Below, one piece after another: positions 26,456-34,814 of a DNA stretch of 64,000 nucleotides (position 1 is the first letter of the stretch; every line of letters starts with the position of its first letter). The stretch is from Cupriavidus sp. IDO. Its GTDB lineage: Bacteria; Pseudomonadota; Gammaproteobacteria; Burkholderiales; Burkholderiaceae. A model generated the notes under the pieces. The model was not told the origin of the DNA and made no database searches. It saw only the letters and a list, made by a program, of their open reading frames with translations. The stretch spans positions 124,001-188,000 of the forward strand of contig NZ_JWMA01000104.1 in NCBI RefSeq assembly GCF_000812465.1, written 5' to 3'. Made by a program: the position numbers and the translations under genes.

Positions 26456-29400
26456 CGCGCCCCCGGCTCCTGCGGCAGCGTGGGTGGCGGCGGCTCGTCG
26501 CCGGTGCCGCCTTCTTCCGGATCGCCGAAGCGGCGCTTGCGCCAGTCCTTGATGCGGTAGGCAATACGGTCAAAGGCGAGGTAGATCACCGGCGTGGTGA
26601 ACAGCGTCAGCACCTGGCTGACCAGCAGGCCCCCCACCATCGTCACGCCCAGCGGGCGGCGCAGCTCGGAGCCGATGCCGGTGCCCAGCATCAGCGGCAG
26701 CGCCGCCAGCAGGGCCGCCATGGTCGTCATCAGGATCGGGCGGAAGCGCAGCAGGCAGGCCTGGAAGATCGCATCGCGCGGCGCCATGCCGCCCTCGCGC
26801 TCGGCCTCGAGCGCGAAGTCGATCATCATGATCGCGTTCTTCTTGACGATACCGATCAGCAGGATGATGCCGATGATCGCGATGATGCCCAGGTCCTGCT
26901 GCGCCACCAGCAGCGCCAGCAGCGCGCCGACACCAGCCGACGGCAGCGTCGACAGGATCGTCACCGGGTGGATGGTGCTTTCGTACAGCACGCCCAGCAC
27001 GATATACATCGTCACCACTGCGGCCAGGATCAGCCACAGCGTGTTGGACAGCGAGGCGCGGAACGCCAGCGCGGCACCCTGGAACTCGGTCTGCATCGAG
27101 ATCGGCAGCCCCAGCTCCTGTTCCACCTTGGTGATCTTGTCCACCGCCGCGCCCAGCGATTCGCCCGGCGCCAGGTTGAACGAGATGGTCGCGGCCGGGA
27201 ACTGGCCCTGGTGGTTGATCACCAGCGGGCCGGTGCGCTCGGTGATGCGCGCAAAGGCGCCCAGCGGCACCTGCCCGCCCGACGACGATGGCAGGCGCAG
27301 CTCCGCCAGCGACTGCGGGCTGGTGCGGAAGCCGGGCATCGTTTCCAGCACCACGCGGTACTGGCTGGACTGCGTGAAGATGGTGGACACCAGGCGCTGG
27401 CCGAAGGCGCTGTACAGCGCGCTGTCGATCACCGCGGTGGTGATGCCGAAGCGCGCGGCGGCGTCCCGGTCGATCTCGACATAGGCGCGCAGGCCGTTGT
27501 TCTGCTGGTCGCTGGCCACGTCGCGCAGCTCGGGCTCCTGCTTCAGGCGCTCCACCAGCCGGGGCACCCAGGTCGCCAGCGTGGCGGGATCCGGGTCCTC
27601 GACGGTGAACTGGTACTGCGTGCGCGACACACGGTCTTCGATGGTCAGGTCCTGGACCGGCTGCGTGTACAGCGACACGCCGCCGAGCTTCTCCACCGAT
27701 TGCTGCAGCCGCTGCGTGACCACGTCGATCGAATCGCGCTCGCCCTTGGGCTTCAGGTTGATCAGCAGGCGCCCGGCGTTGAGCGTGGTGTTGGTGCCGT
27801 CGACACCGATGAAGGAGGAGAGGCTTTCCACCGCCGGGTCTTCCATCACCACCTTGGCCACGGCCTCCTGCTTGCGGCCCATGGCCGCGAACGAGGTGGT
27901 CTGCGATGCCTCGGTGATGCCCTGGATCACGCCGGTGTCCTGCACCGGGAAGAAGCCCTTGGGCACCACCAGGTAGAGCAGCACCGTCAGCACCAGCGTG
28001 GCGACCGCCACGATCAGCGTGGCCGCCTGCCGGTCCAGCACCCAGTCGAGCGCGACGCCGTAGCGGTGGATCACGTTGTCGAAGAAGCGGCCGGAGGCGC
28101 GGTGGAAGCGCGATTGCTCCTCTTCCGGCACGTGCTTGAGCAGGCGCGCGCACATCATCGGCGTAAGCGTCAGCGAGACCACCGCAGAAATCAGGATCGA
28201 CACCGCCAGCGTGATGGCGAACTCGCGGAACAGGCGCCCGACCACATCGCCCATGAACAGCAGCGGGATCAGCACGGCCACCAGCGAGAACGTCAGCGAG
28301 ATGATGGTGAAGCCGATCTGCTTCGAACCCTTGAGCGCGGCCTCCATCGGGGAATCGCCGTCCTCGATGTAGCGCATGATGTTCTCGATCATGACGATGG
28401 CGTCGTCGACCACGAAACCGGTGGCGATGGTCAGCGCCATCAGCGTCAGGTTGTTGATCGAGAAGCCCGCCAGGTACATCACGCCGAAGGTGCCGACCAG
28501 CGACAGCGGCACCGCCACGCCCGGGATGATGGTGGCGGGCACGTTGCGCAGGAAGACGAAGATCACCATCACCACCAGCGCGATCGCCAGCAGCAGTTCG
28601 AACTCCACGTCATGCACCGACGCGCGGATGGTGGTGGTGCGGTCGGTCAGCAGCTGCACGTGCACGGAAGCCGGCAGCGCATTCTGCAGCTGCGGCAGCA
28701 GCGTCTTGATGCGGTCCACCACCTCGATCACGTTGGCGCCGGGCTGGCGCTGGATGTTCAGGACGATGGCCGGCCTGGCATTGGCCCATGCGGCGAGGCG
28801 GCTGTTTTCCGGGCCGTCGACGATATCCGCCACATCGGTGATGCGGATCGGCGCGCCGTTCTGGTAGGCGACGATGATCTGCCGGTACTCGTCGGCGGAC
28901 TTGAGCTGGTCGTTGGCGTCGATGGTGGAGGCGCGCGCCGGGCCGTCGAAGCTGCCCTTGGCGCCGTTGACGTTGGCCGCGCCGATGGCCGTGCGCAGGT
29001 CGTCGATCGACATGCCCAGCGCAGCCAGTGCCGTCGGGTTGGCCTGGATGCGCACGGCCGGCCGCTGGCCGCCGCTGATGGTCACCAGGCCCACGCCCTG
29101 GATCTGCGAAATCTTCTGCGCCACGCGCGTATCGACGATGTCCTGCAGCTTGGGCAGCGGCATGGTGTCCGACGTCATCGCGATGGTCATGATCGGCGCG
29201 TCGGCCGGATTGACCTTGCTGTAGACCGGCGGCATCGGCAGGTCCGACGGCAGCAGGTTGCCGCCGGCGTTGATGGCGGCCTGCACTTCCTGTTCGGCCA
29301 CGTCGAGCGAGAGCGTCAGCTCGAACTGCAGCGTGATCACCGAGGCGCCGCCCGACGAGGACGACGACATCTGCTTGAGCCCCGGCATCTGGCCGAACTG

Positions 29401-29607
29401 GCGCTCCAGCGGCGCCGTCACCGACGAGGTCATCACGTCCGGGCTTGCGCCCGGATAAAGCGTGGTGACCTGGATGGTCGGGTAGTCCACCTCGGGCAGC
29501 GCGGACAGCGGCAGCAGGCGATAGGCCACCAGCCCGGAAAGCAGGATGGCCAGCATCAGCAGCGCCGTGGCTACCGGGCGCTCGATGAAGAGGCGAGAGG
29601 GGTTCAT
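26452..29607 (-). CDS. mdtB: RND multidrug efflux transporter subunit, MdtB/MuxB-like
   Basis: A 1051-residue RND permease and heterotrimer partner of MdtC. It starts MNPSRLFIERPVATALLMLA. The proton-relay segment GFVVDDAIVMIENIMRYIED lies near 400-420, and the conserved GIVKKNAIMMIDFALEAER lies in the C-terminal half. Unlike MdtC it has the normal porter-domain length (NGAPIRITDVADIVDGPENSR) without an insertion. The C-terminal tail is proline/glycine-rich. The ATG of mdtC overlaps its stop codon, and mdtA ends nine bases upstream, giving a tight mdtABC-omf operon. Confidence 0.94.
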   Translation of the reverse strand: MNPSRLFIERPVATALLMLAILLSGLVAYRLLPLSALPEVDYPTIQVTTLYPGASPDVMTSSVTAPLERQFGQMPGLKQMSSSSSGGASVITLQFELTLSLDVAEQEVQAAINAGGNLLPSDLPMPPVYSKVNPADAPIMTIAMTSDTMPLPKLQDIVDTRVAQKISQIQGVGLVTISGGQRPAVRIQANPTALAALGMSIDDLRTAIGAANVNGAKGSFDGPARASTIDANDQLKSADEYRQIIVAYQNGAPIRITDVADIVDGPENSRLAAWANARPAIVLNIQRQPGANVIEVVDRIKTLLPQLQNALPASVHVQLLTDRTTTIRASVHDVEFELLLAIALVVMVIFVFLRNVPATIIPGVAVPLSLVGTFGVMYLAGFSINNLTLMALTIATGFVVDDAIVMIENIMRYIEDGDSPMEAALKGSKQIGFTIISLTFSLVAVLIPLLFMGDVVGRLFREFAITLAVSILISAVVSLTLTPMMCARLLKHVPEEEQSRFHRASGRFFDNVIHRYGVALDWVLDRQAATLIVAVATLVLTVLLYLVVPKGFFPVQDTGVIQGITEASQTTSFAAMGRKQEAVAKVVMEDPAVESLSSFIGVDGTNTTLNAGRLLINLKPKGERDSIDVVTQRLQQSVEKLGGVSLYTQPVQDLTIEDRVSRTQYQFTVEDPDPATLATWVPRLVERLKQEPELRDVASDQQNNGLRAYVEIDRDAAARFGITTAVIDSALYSAFGQRLVSTIFTQSSQYRVVLETMPGFRTSPQSLAELRLPSSSGGQVPLGAFARITERTGPLVINHQGQFPAATISFNLAPGESLGAAVDKITKVEQELGLPISMQTEFQGAALAFRASLSNTLWLILAAVVTMYIVLGVLYESTIHPVTILSTLPSAGVGALLALLVAQQDLGIIAIIGIILLIGIVKKNAIMMIDFALEAEREGGMAPRDAIFQACLLRFRPILMTTMAALLAALPLMLGTGIGSELRRPLGVTMVGGLLVSQVLTLFTTPVIYLAFDRIAYRIKDWRKRRFGDPEEGGTGDEPPPPTLPQEPGAR

Positions 29608-29616
29608 GCCGGTTCC

Positions 29617-31116
29617 TTACTGCTGGCGGCGGGACGCCTGTCCGTCGGCACTGCTGGCTGGCGCCGCCTGCGCGCCGCTGGCTTCTGCATTGCGGTTGCG
29701 GCGATGTTCGCCCGGGGCACCGGCCCCGCTGGCGCCTTGTTCGCCCTGCGCGCCGCTGGCGCCGCCCCATCCGCCACCCTCGCGCCGGCGGCCGCGGCCG
29801 CGCGGCTGGCTGGCCGGCACCAGCGCGGCGGCGCGCGCCGCCGGGTCCACGGCCTCGACGGTCATGCCCTCCTTGAGCCGGTCGGCGCCGTCCACCACGA
29901 CGCGCTGGCCCGGTTCCAGGCCCTTGAGCACGGCGTTGCGGTTGCCGTCGCCCGGTCCCAGCGTGACGACCTGGACCTTTACCTTGCTGGCGTCATCGAC
30001 CACGTAGACGAAAGTGCCTTGCTGGCCGCGCTGGATGGCCGCCACCGGAATCACGGTGGCGTCTTCCATCGTGTCCACGCGAGTGCGCACGTTGACGAAC
30101 TGGTTGGGGAACAGCATGCCGTCGGCGTTGGGGAACACGGCCTTGAGCTTGACGGTGCCGGTGGTGGTGTCGATCTGGTTGTCGGTGGTCAGCAGCGTGC
30201 CTTCGCCCAGCTGGTTGCGCACCTGCCGGTCCCAGGCCTGCACGGACAGCTTTTCGCCGGCATTGAGCTTCTTCAGCACCGCCGGGAGGTTGTCCTCGGG
30301 GATGGTGTAGAGCACCGCGATGGGCTGGATCTGCGTGATCAGCGCGATGCCGTTGGTGTCGCTGGTGTTGACGATGTTGCCCGGGTCGACCTGGCGCAGG
30401 CCAATTCGGCCCGAGACGGGCGCGACGATCTTCGTGTAGCCAAGCTGCAGCCGTGCATTGTCCACATTGCCCTGGTCGGTCTTGACCACGCCCTCGTACT
30501 GGCGGACCAGCGCGTCCTGGGTGTCGACCTGCTGGCTGGAAATGGAGTCCTGCTGCAGCAGCGTGCGGTAGCGCTTCTGGTCCAGCCGGGCATTCTGCAG
30601 CAGCGCCTGGTCGCGCGCGAGCTGGCCGACGGCCTGGTCCAGCGCCGCCTGGAACGGGCGCGGGTCGATTTCTGCCAGCACGTCGCCGGCCTTGATCATC
30701 TGGCCTTCCTTGAACAGCACCTTGAGCAGCGGCCCGGAGACCTGCACGCGCACTGTGACGTTGGCGACCGGCGTGACGTTGCCCAGTCCGTTCAGGATGA
30801 CGTCCATATTGCGCCTGGCGACCGTTGCCACCACCACCGGGGCGCGCGCAGCGCCCGGCCCGCCCGGCCCGCCGGGACCGCCACGGCCGCCCTGCGCGCC
30901 GGGTCCGCTGGCGCCGCCGGCCTTGCCGCCAGCCGTCTTCGCACCGGACGCCGGGTCGCGGTGGCTGTACCAGTACCAGCCGCCGCCGGCCAGCAGCACG
31001 ATCAGCGCCGCGGCAATCAGCTTGCGCCGGGACGACGGGGCGGGACCCTTGGGTGCGTGGGGGGGCGGGGAGGGGGGCGGGGAAGGAAGCTGTTGGCCTT
31101 GTTCGGGGTTGGACAT
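29617..31116 (-). CDS. mdtA: RND efflux periplasmic adaptor (membrane-fusion protein), MdtA-like
   Basis: A 499-residue membrane-fusion protein bridging the RND subunits and the outer-membrane channel. A Pro-rich cytoplasmic start is followed by one membrane anchor (about 32-49) and a collagen-like Gly/Pro stretch (about 60-92). The lipoyl/hairpin part follows (VQVSGPLLKVLFKEGQMIKAGDVLAEIDPRPF near 127-158), then the beta-barrel and membrane-proximal domains, and a Gly/Arg/Ala-rich tail of about 70 residues. The Gly-rich linker and long tail are unusual next to E. coli MdtA (415 residues). The ATG follows TTCCGGAA. It is first in the operon and divergent from an OmpR-type regulator gene. Confidence 0.92.
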   Translation of the reverse strand: MSNPEQGQQLPSPPPSPPPHAPKGPAPSSRRKLIAAALIVLLAGGGWYWYSHRDPASGAKTAGGKAGGASGPGAQGGRGGPGGPGGPGAARAPVVVATVARRNMDVILNGLGNVTPVANVTVRVQVSGPLLKVLFKEGQMIKAGDVLAEIDPRPFQAALDQAVGQLARDQALLQNARLDQKRYRTLLQQDSISSQQVDTQDALVRQYEGVVKTDQGNVDNARLQLGYTKIVAPVSGRIGLRQVDPGNIVNTSDTNGIALITQIQPIAVLYTIPEDNLPAVLKKLNAGEKLSVQAWDRQVRNQLGEGTLLTTDNQIDTTTGTVKLKAVFPNADGMLFPNQFVNVRTRVDTMEDATVIPVAAIQRGQQGTFVYVVDDASKVKVQVVTLGPGDGNRNAVLKGLEPGQRVVVDGADRLKEGMTVEAVDPAARAAALVPASQPRGRGRRREGGGWGGASGAQGEQGASGAGAPGEHRRNRNAEASGAQAAPASSADGQASRRQQ

Positions 31117-31348
31117 TTCCGGAATCCTGGAGGCGGCGCGCGCAAGGCGCGCCGGCAGTGTTCGCACGGGCTGGGACGCGAGGATGCAGCAATGTACCGC
31201 AACAAAACCGGCACTCGCCGTTTGCGCAGAGGGGTTGGCGCAGGGGATGGCGCCGGTGGGGCCGGGGCCATCCCGGCACGACGGTCATGCTATGTGGCAA
31301 GGATAATGTGCCGCGCCGGCCCCTCGTGTTACGGGAGAACCCTTATTT

Positions 31349-31363
31349 ATTACAGAGGATTAC
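31349..31363. promoter_or_regulatory. CpxR/OmpR-like direct repeat between the RND operon and the regulator gene
   Basis: On the minus strand this reads GTAAT-CCTCT-GTAAT, a five-five-five direct repeat close to the CpxR consensus GTAAA-N5-GTAAA, with repeats one helical turn apart as expected for tandem winged-helix binding. It lies in the 330-base divergent region, which otherwise shows no gene. E. coli mdtABC is known to be controlled by BaeR and CpxR, so a response regulator controlling this pump is plausible. Confidence 0.45.
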
Positions 31364-31446
31364 CAGCGGGCTGGGTGTAACCTCCGGAAACAAAACCGTA
31401 AGTCCGTTTCGGCTTCCCGGCGGGCCGGCCTGACTATCATGTGCCT

Positions 31447-32178
31447 ATGCGAACGAACCAGCCTACCCAGATCCTTGTCGTCGACGACGATCCTGAACTG
31501 CGCGACCTGCTGCGCGAGTACCTGACGCAGCAGGGCTTTGCGGTTTCCGTGCTGCATGACGGCGACGGCCTGCAGGCGCGACTGGAGCGCGAGCGGCCGG
31601 CGCTGATCGTGCTCGACCTGATGATGCCGAAGGTCGACGGCCTGACCGCGCTGCGCAACCTGCGCGCCAAGAACGACGACATCCCGGTGATCCTGCTCAC
31701 GGCGCGCAGTGACGAGATCGACCGCATCGTCGGGCTGGAGATCGGCGCCGACGATTATCTCGGCAAGCCATTTTCGCCGCGCGAACTGCTGGCGCGCATC
31801 AATGCCGTGCTGCGGCGCAAGCTGGCACGGCCGGCGGCGGCGCCGGAGGATCGCGAGTCGATTGCCTTCGGGCCGTTCCGCGTCAATTTCCGTCAGCGCT
31901 CGCTGCTGCGCGCGGGGAGTGCGCTGTCGATCAGCGATACCGAGTTCGCGCTGCTCAAGCTGCTGCTGATGCATCCGCTCGAGGTGCTGTCGCGCGAGCG
32001 CATCGTGGAGCTGATGTACGGCACCGCCAGCGGCATCAGCGACCGCGGCATCGACGTGCAGATCTGGCGCCTGCGTCGCCTGCTCGACGAGGACGCGCAG
32101 CGCCCGCGCTATATCCAGACGGTGCGCGGCCGGGGTTATACCTTCGTGCCGGACGAAGCCGAGGAAATTCCGCAGTAA
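31447..32178 (+). CDS. Response regulator, OmpR subfamily
   Basis: A 243-residue response regulator. The acidic pocket VVDDDPE lies at 11-17, the phosphoacceptor is Asp57 (VLDLMMPKVDG), with Thr85 and Lys107 (GKPFSPRELLARI) completing the switch. A winged-helix output domain occupies about 135-236 (SDTEFALLKLLLMHP ... RYIQTVRGRGYTFVPDE). Sequence such as DRIVGLEIGADDY and SIDVQIWRLRR-like text closely resembles E. coli OmpR and Bordetella RisA. An upstream in-frame GTG at 31441 is possible but the ATG is preferred. A histidine-kinase gene follows after 46 bases. Confidence 0.92.
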   Translation: MRTNQPTQILVVDDDPELRDLLREYLTQQGFAVSVLHDGDGLQARLERERPALIVLDLMMPKVDGLTALRNLRAKNDDIPVILLTARSDEIDRIVGLEIGADDYLGKPFSPRELLARINAVLRRKLARPAAAPEDRESIAFGPFRVNFRQRSLLRAGSALSISDTEFALLKLLLMHPLEVLSRERIVELMYGTASGISDRGIDVQIWRLRRLLDEDAQRPRYIQTVRGRGYTFVPDEAEEIPQ

Positions 32179-32224
32179 GCTGCAACTGGCCACGCGAGGG
32201 CCGCCAGACAAGACTCCCATATAT

Positions 32225-33502
32225 ATGAAGTTGCGTATCGATACCCTGTTCGGCCGCATGGCGCTGCTGATCGCGGCCGTGCTGGTGATCAGCCATTTCT
32301 CGTGGCTGGCAATCCTGCGCATGGACCGCCGCCAGCAGCAGGTGGACTACTCCGTCGAGCAGATGCTGTTCCAGCTCGGCAGCATTGAACGCGCACTGGA
32401 TGCGCATCCACCTGCCAGGTTGCCCAGCCTGGTCGAAGTGGCCAGCTCGGCCTCTGCGGAACAGCACACGACGGCGCCGAAAGGCCGTTCGCGGCGGCTG
32501 GTCGAGCAGTTCACCGCCAGGCTGCCGCAAGGCACCGAGATCCGCATCGAGGACGAAACCACGCCGCGGCTGTGGATCAAGCTGCCAAGCCGCGCCGACT
32601 GGATCGCCATGCCGATCCTGTGGGTGCACAACCCGCCGCCGGACAACCGGCTGGTGCCGGGCGTGATGCTGGTGGTGGGCGTGGCGATCATCTTTGCCTT
32701 GCTGATCGCATGGCAGATCCAGCGCCCGGTACGCGACATGGCCGCCGCGGCCGAGCAGCTCTCGCGCCAGCACCCGGTGGCGCCGCTGCGCGAACGGGGG
32801 CCGCATGAACTGCGCCAGCTGATCGTGCGCTTCAACCGCATGATGGCCGACCTCACGCGCATCGACCAGGAACGCAACACCATGCTGGCCGGCATCGCGC
32901 ACGACCTGAAGACGCCGCTGGCGCGGCTGCGCCTGCGCGCCGAGATGCTGGCCGATCCCAAGGCGGCGGCGGGTGTCACCCGCGATGTCGATTCGATGTC
33001 CGCCATCGTCGAGCAATTCCTGAGCTTTGCGCAGAGCAGCGAGCCCACCGCGCGGCCGGTGCCGGTGGACAAGCGCGTTTCCGAACTGGCGGCGTCGCTG
33101 GCCGAGCAGGAGCGCAAGGTGGTCTTGTCGCTGGAAGCGGGCGAGGGCTTCCGGATGATTGCCACGCAACTGGACCGCATCGTCGGCAACCTGGTCGACA
33201 ACGCCTATGCGTATGGCGAGCCGCCGGTGTGCGTGGCGACGTCGCGCACGGCAGAGGGCTATCAGATGGTGGTGGAGGACGAGGGGCCTGGCATTCCGGA
33301 TGGCGACATGGATCGCGTGACCATGCCCTTCGTGCGATTGGACCCGGCCCGTGGCGGCAACGCCCATTCGGGGCTGGGGCTCGCGATTGTTGATCGCCTG
33401 GTGAGGCAGGCCGGCGGGAAGCTGACGCTGGTCAACCGGAACGAAGGCGGCCTGCGGGTAGAGATGGTGTTTCCGTTCGGTGCGATGGCGCAGGCGGCGT
33501 AA
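32225..33502 (+). CDS. Sensor histidine kinase, EnvZ-like
   Basis: A 425-residue membrane kinase. TM1 is at 11-31, followed by a periplasmic region of about 110 residues, TM2 at about 144-163, a HAMP linker (164-215), and the dimerisation box LAGIAHDLKTPLARLRLRAE with the phosphorylated His226. The ATP-binding domain has an N box (DRIVGNLVDNAYAYGE), G1 (EDEGPGIP) and G2 (GGNAHSGLGLAIV). The H box and HAMP most resemble EnvZ and RisS. It pairs with the OmpR-type regulator immediately upstream. Divergence of this pair from the mdtABC pump makes the pump a candidate target. Confidence 0.93.
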   Translation: MKLRIDTLFGRMALLIAAVLVISHFSWLAILRMDRRQQQVDYSVEQMLFQLGSIERALDAHPPARLPSLVEVASSASAEQHTTAPKGRSRRLVEQFTARLPQGTEIRIEDETTPRLWIKLPSRADWIAMPILWVHNPPPDNRLVPGVMLVVGVAIIFALLIAWQIQRPVRDMAAAAEQLSRQHPVAPLRERGPHELRQLIVRFNRMMADLTRIDQERNTMLAGIAHDLKTPLARLRLRAEMLADPKAAAGVTRDVDSMSAIVEQFLSFAQSSEPTARPVPVDKRVSELAASLAEQERKVVLSLEAGEGFRMIATQLDRIVGNLVDNAYAYGEPPVCVATSRTAEGYQMVVEDEGPGIPDGDMDRVTMPFVRLDPARGGNAHSGLGLAIVDRLVRQAGGKLTLVNRNEGGLRVEMVFPFGAMAQAA

Positions 33503-33558
33503 GCGCGTCGAACCAGGCGCGTCGAATCAGGCGCATCGACATCAGCGCATCAACATCG
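33503..33558. repeat. Short tandem repeats after the kinase gene
   Basis: Four degenerate 13-15 base units follow the kinase stop codon directly: GCGCGTCGAACCAG, GCGCGTCGAATCAG, GCGCATCGACATCAG and CGCATCAACATC. They occupy most of the gap to the convergent plsY gene. Confidence 0.6.
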
Positions 33559-33582
33559 AGCCGGCGCCACGCATGCCGGCTC
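33558..33582. terminator. Hairpin between convergent kinase and plsY genes
   Basis: GAGCCGGC and GCCGGCTC form a perfect 8-bp stem with a nine-base loop, overlapping the plsY stop codon. A short T-containing stretch but no clear U tract follows, so this is only a candidate bidirectional terminator. Confidence 0.4.
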
Positions 33583-34189
33583 AGACCTTCTTCTTTTCCC
33601 CGATCCGGCTTTCCTTGCCCGCCAGCAGCTTGGCAATGTTCTGGCGATGGCGCGCAATCAGCAGCACGCTGATGACGAAGATCGCGCCGGCCATGACGTC
33701 GATGCCTGACATCAGCACATAGAAGAACGGCGCGAAGATGGCCGAGACCAGTGCTGCCAGCGACGAGTAGCGGAAGAAGAACGCGATGATCAGCCAGGTG
33801 GCCAGCGTAGCCAGCCCCAGGATCGGATCGATCGCCAGCAGGATGCCCGCCGCGGTGGCAACCCCCTTGCCGCCGGCAAAGCGGTGGAAGACCGGGAACA
33901 GGTGACCCAGGAAGACGGCCAGCGCAACCATGGCGAGGCCGGTGTCATCCATGCCATAGGCGGGCCCGAAGCGGCCTGCCAGCCAGACCGCGAGCCAGCC
34001 CTTGAGCCCGTCGCCGATCAGCGTGAGGATGGCGGCCTTCTTGTTGCCCGAGCGCAGCACATTGGTGGCGCCGGGATTGCCGGATCCGTAGGTGTGCGGG
34101 TCGGGCAGGCCCATCAGCTTGCTGACAACGACGGCAAAGGAAATCGAACCGATCAGGTAGGCGGCGAGGGCAAAAAGCAGGTTGGCCAT
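33581..34189 (-). CDS. plsY: Glycerol-3-phosphate acyltransferase PlsY
   Basis: Inner-membrane enzyme that transfers an acyl group from acyl-phosphate to glycerol 3-phosphate, making lysophosphatidic acid at the start of phospholipid synthesis. It is 202 residues with five predicted membrane helices and the three family motifs: GSGNPGATNVLRSGNK near 36-51, FAGGKGVATAAG near 104-115, and the third loop after FFFRYSSLAALVSA. The length is standard. It is convergent with the kinase gene; ybaK lies upstream on the same strand. Confidence 0.95.
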   Translation of the reverse strand: MANLLFALAAYLIGSISFAVVVSKLMGLPDPHTYGSGNPGATNVLRSGNKKAAILTLIGDGLKGWLAVWLAGRFGPAYGMDDTGLAMVALAVFLGHLFPVFHRFAGGKGVATAAGILLAIDPILGLATLATWLIIAFFFRYSSLAALVSAIFAPFFYVLMSGIDVMAGAIFVISVLLIARHRQNIAKLLAGKESRIGEKKKV

Positions 34190-34303
34190 GTGGAGTGGGG
34201 TGTTTTCGGGCTGGCGCGATTGTATCGCGGCGGCGGCTTCGCTTGGTTGCCGATTAGGCCTCGTCCGGTCCGTAAACTCCCCAATTCCCTTGCGACGGCT
34301 TCG

Positions 34304-34795
34304 CTACTCAGGCAGCGCGCACTGCACCGCCTTGGCTTCAACCAGCGCCGGCAGTGCCTTCGGGTCGATGCTGATGAGATAGCCGCGCCGGCCGCCGTTG
34401 ATATAGATCCGTTCGAGTTCGAGCACGCTCGATTCCACGTACACGGGCATGCGCTTGCGCGTGCCGAAGGGCGAAGTGCCACCGACCATGTAGCCGCTGT
34501 GGCGCTGCGCCACTTCCGGCTTGCAGGGCTGTACGCTCTTGCAGCCGATCTGGCGCGCAAGGTTCTTGGTCGAGACCGAGCAGTCGCCATGCATCAGCAC
34601 CACCAGCGGCTGGGCGCGCTCGTCTTCCATGATCAGGGTCTTGACCACGTCGTGCTCGGGCACGCCAAGCTGGCGCGCCGATTCGCCGGTGCCGCCGTGG
34701 TCGACGTATTCATAGGCGTGCTCGCCGAACGCGATCCCCTGCTTGCGCAGGAACTGCGTGGCCGGAGTTTCGGAGACGTGTTTCGATTTGCTCAT
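34304..34795 (-). CDS. ybaK: Cys-tRNA(Pro) deacylase (YbaK/EbsC family)
   Basis: A 163-residue trans-editing factor that hydrolyses cysteine mischarged on tRNA-Pro by prolyl-tRNA synthetase. Family features include TPATQFLRKQGI at the start, GGTGESARQLGV, the catalytic-site lysine in VVKTLIM, and GGTSPFGTRKRMPVY. The start is the ATG before SKSKHVSETPA; the upstream open frame is only the shadow of xerD. It lies 19 bases downstream of xerD on the same strand, and the two are likely cotranscribed. Confidence 0.93.
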   Translation of the reverse strand: MSKSKHVSETPATQFLRKQGIAFGEHAYEYVDHGGTGESARQLGVPEHDVVKTLIMEDERAQPLVVLMHGDCSVSTKNLARQIGCKSVQPCKPEVAQRHSGYMVGGTSPFGTRKRMPVYVESSVLELERIYINGGRRGYLISIDPKALPALVEAKAVQCALPE

Positions 34796-34814
34796 GTCGG
34801 TGCGTGCGCGTCTG

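Noticed and set aside
26968..31380. A very long open frame on the plus strand opposite mdtB and mdtA, and similar long antisense frames opposite mdtC, purK and others
   Set aside because: They are caused by high GC and strong codon bias of the real genes on the other strand; they have no ribosome binding site, no family motif, and contain low-complexity His/Arg/Gln-rich text.
31441..31446. GTG start for the OmpR-type regulator two codons upstream
   Set aside because: The downstream ATG is as plausible and more usual; the choice changes only two residues and cannot be settled by eye.
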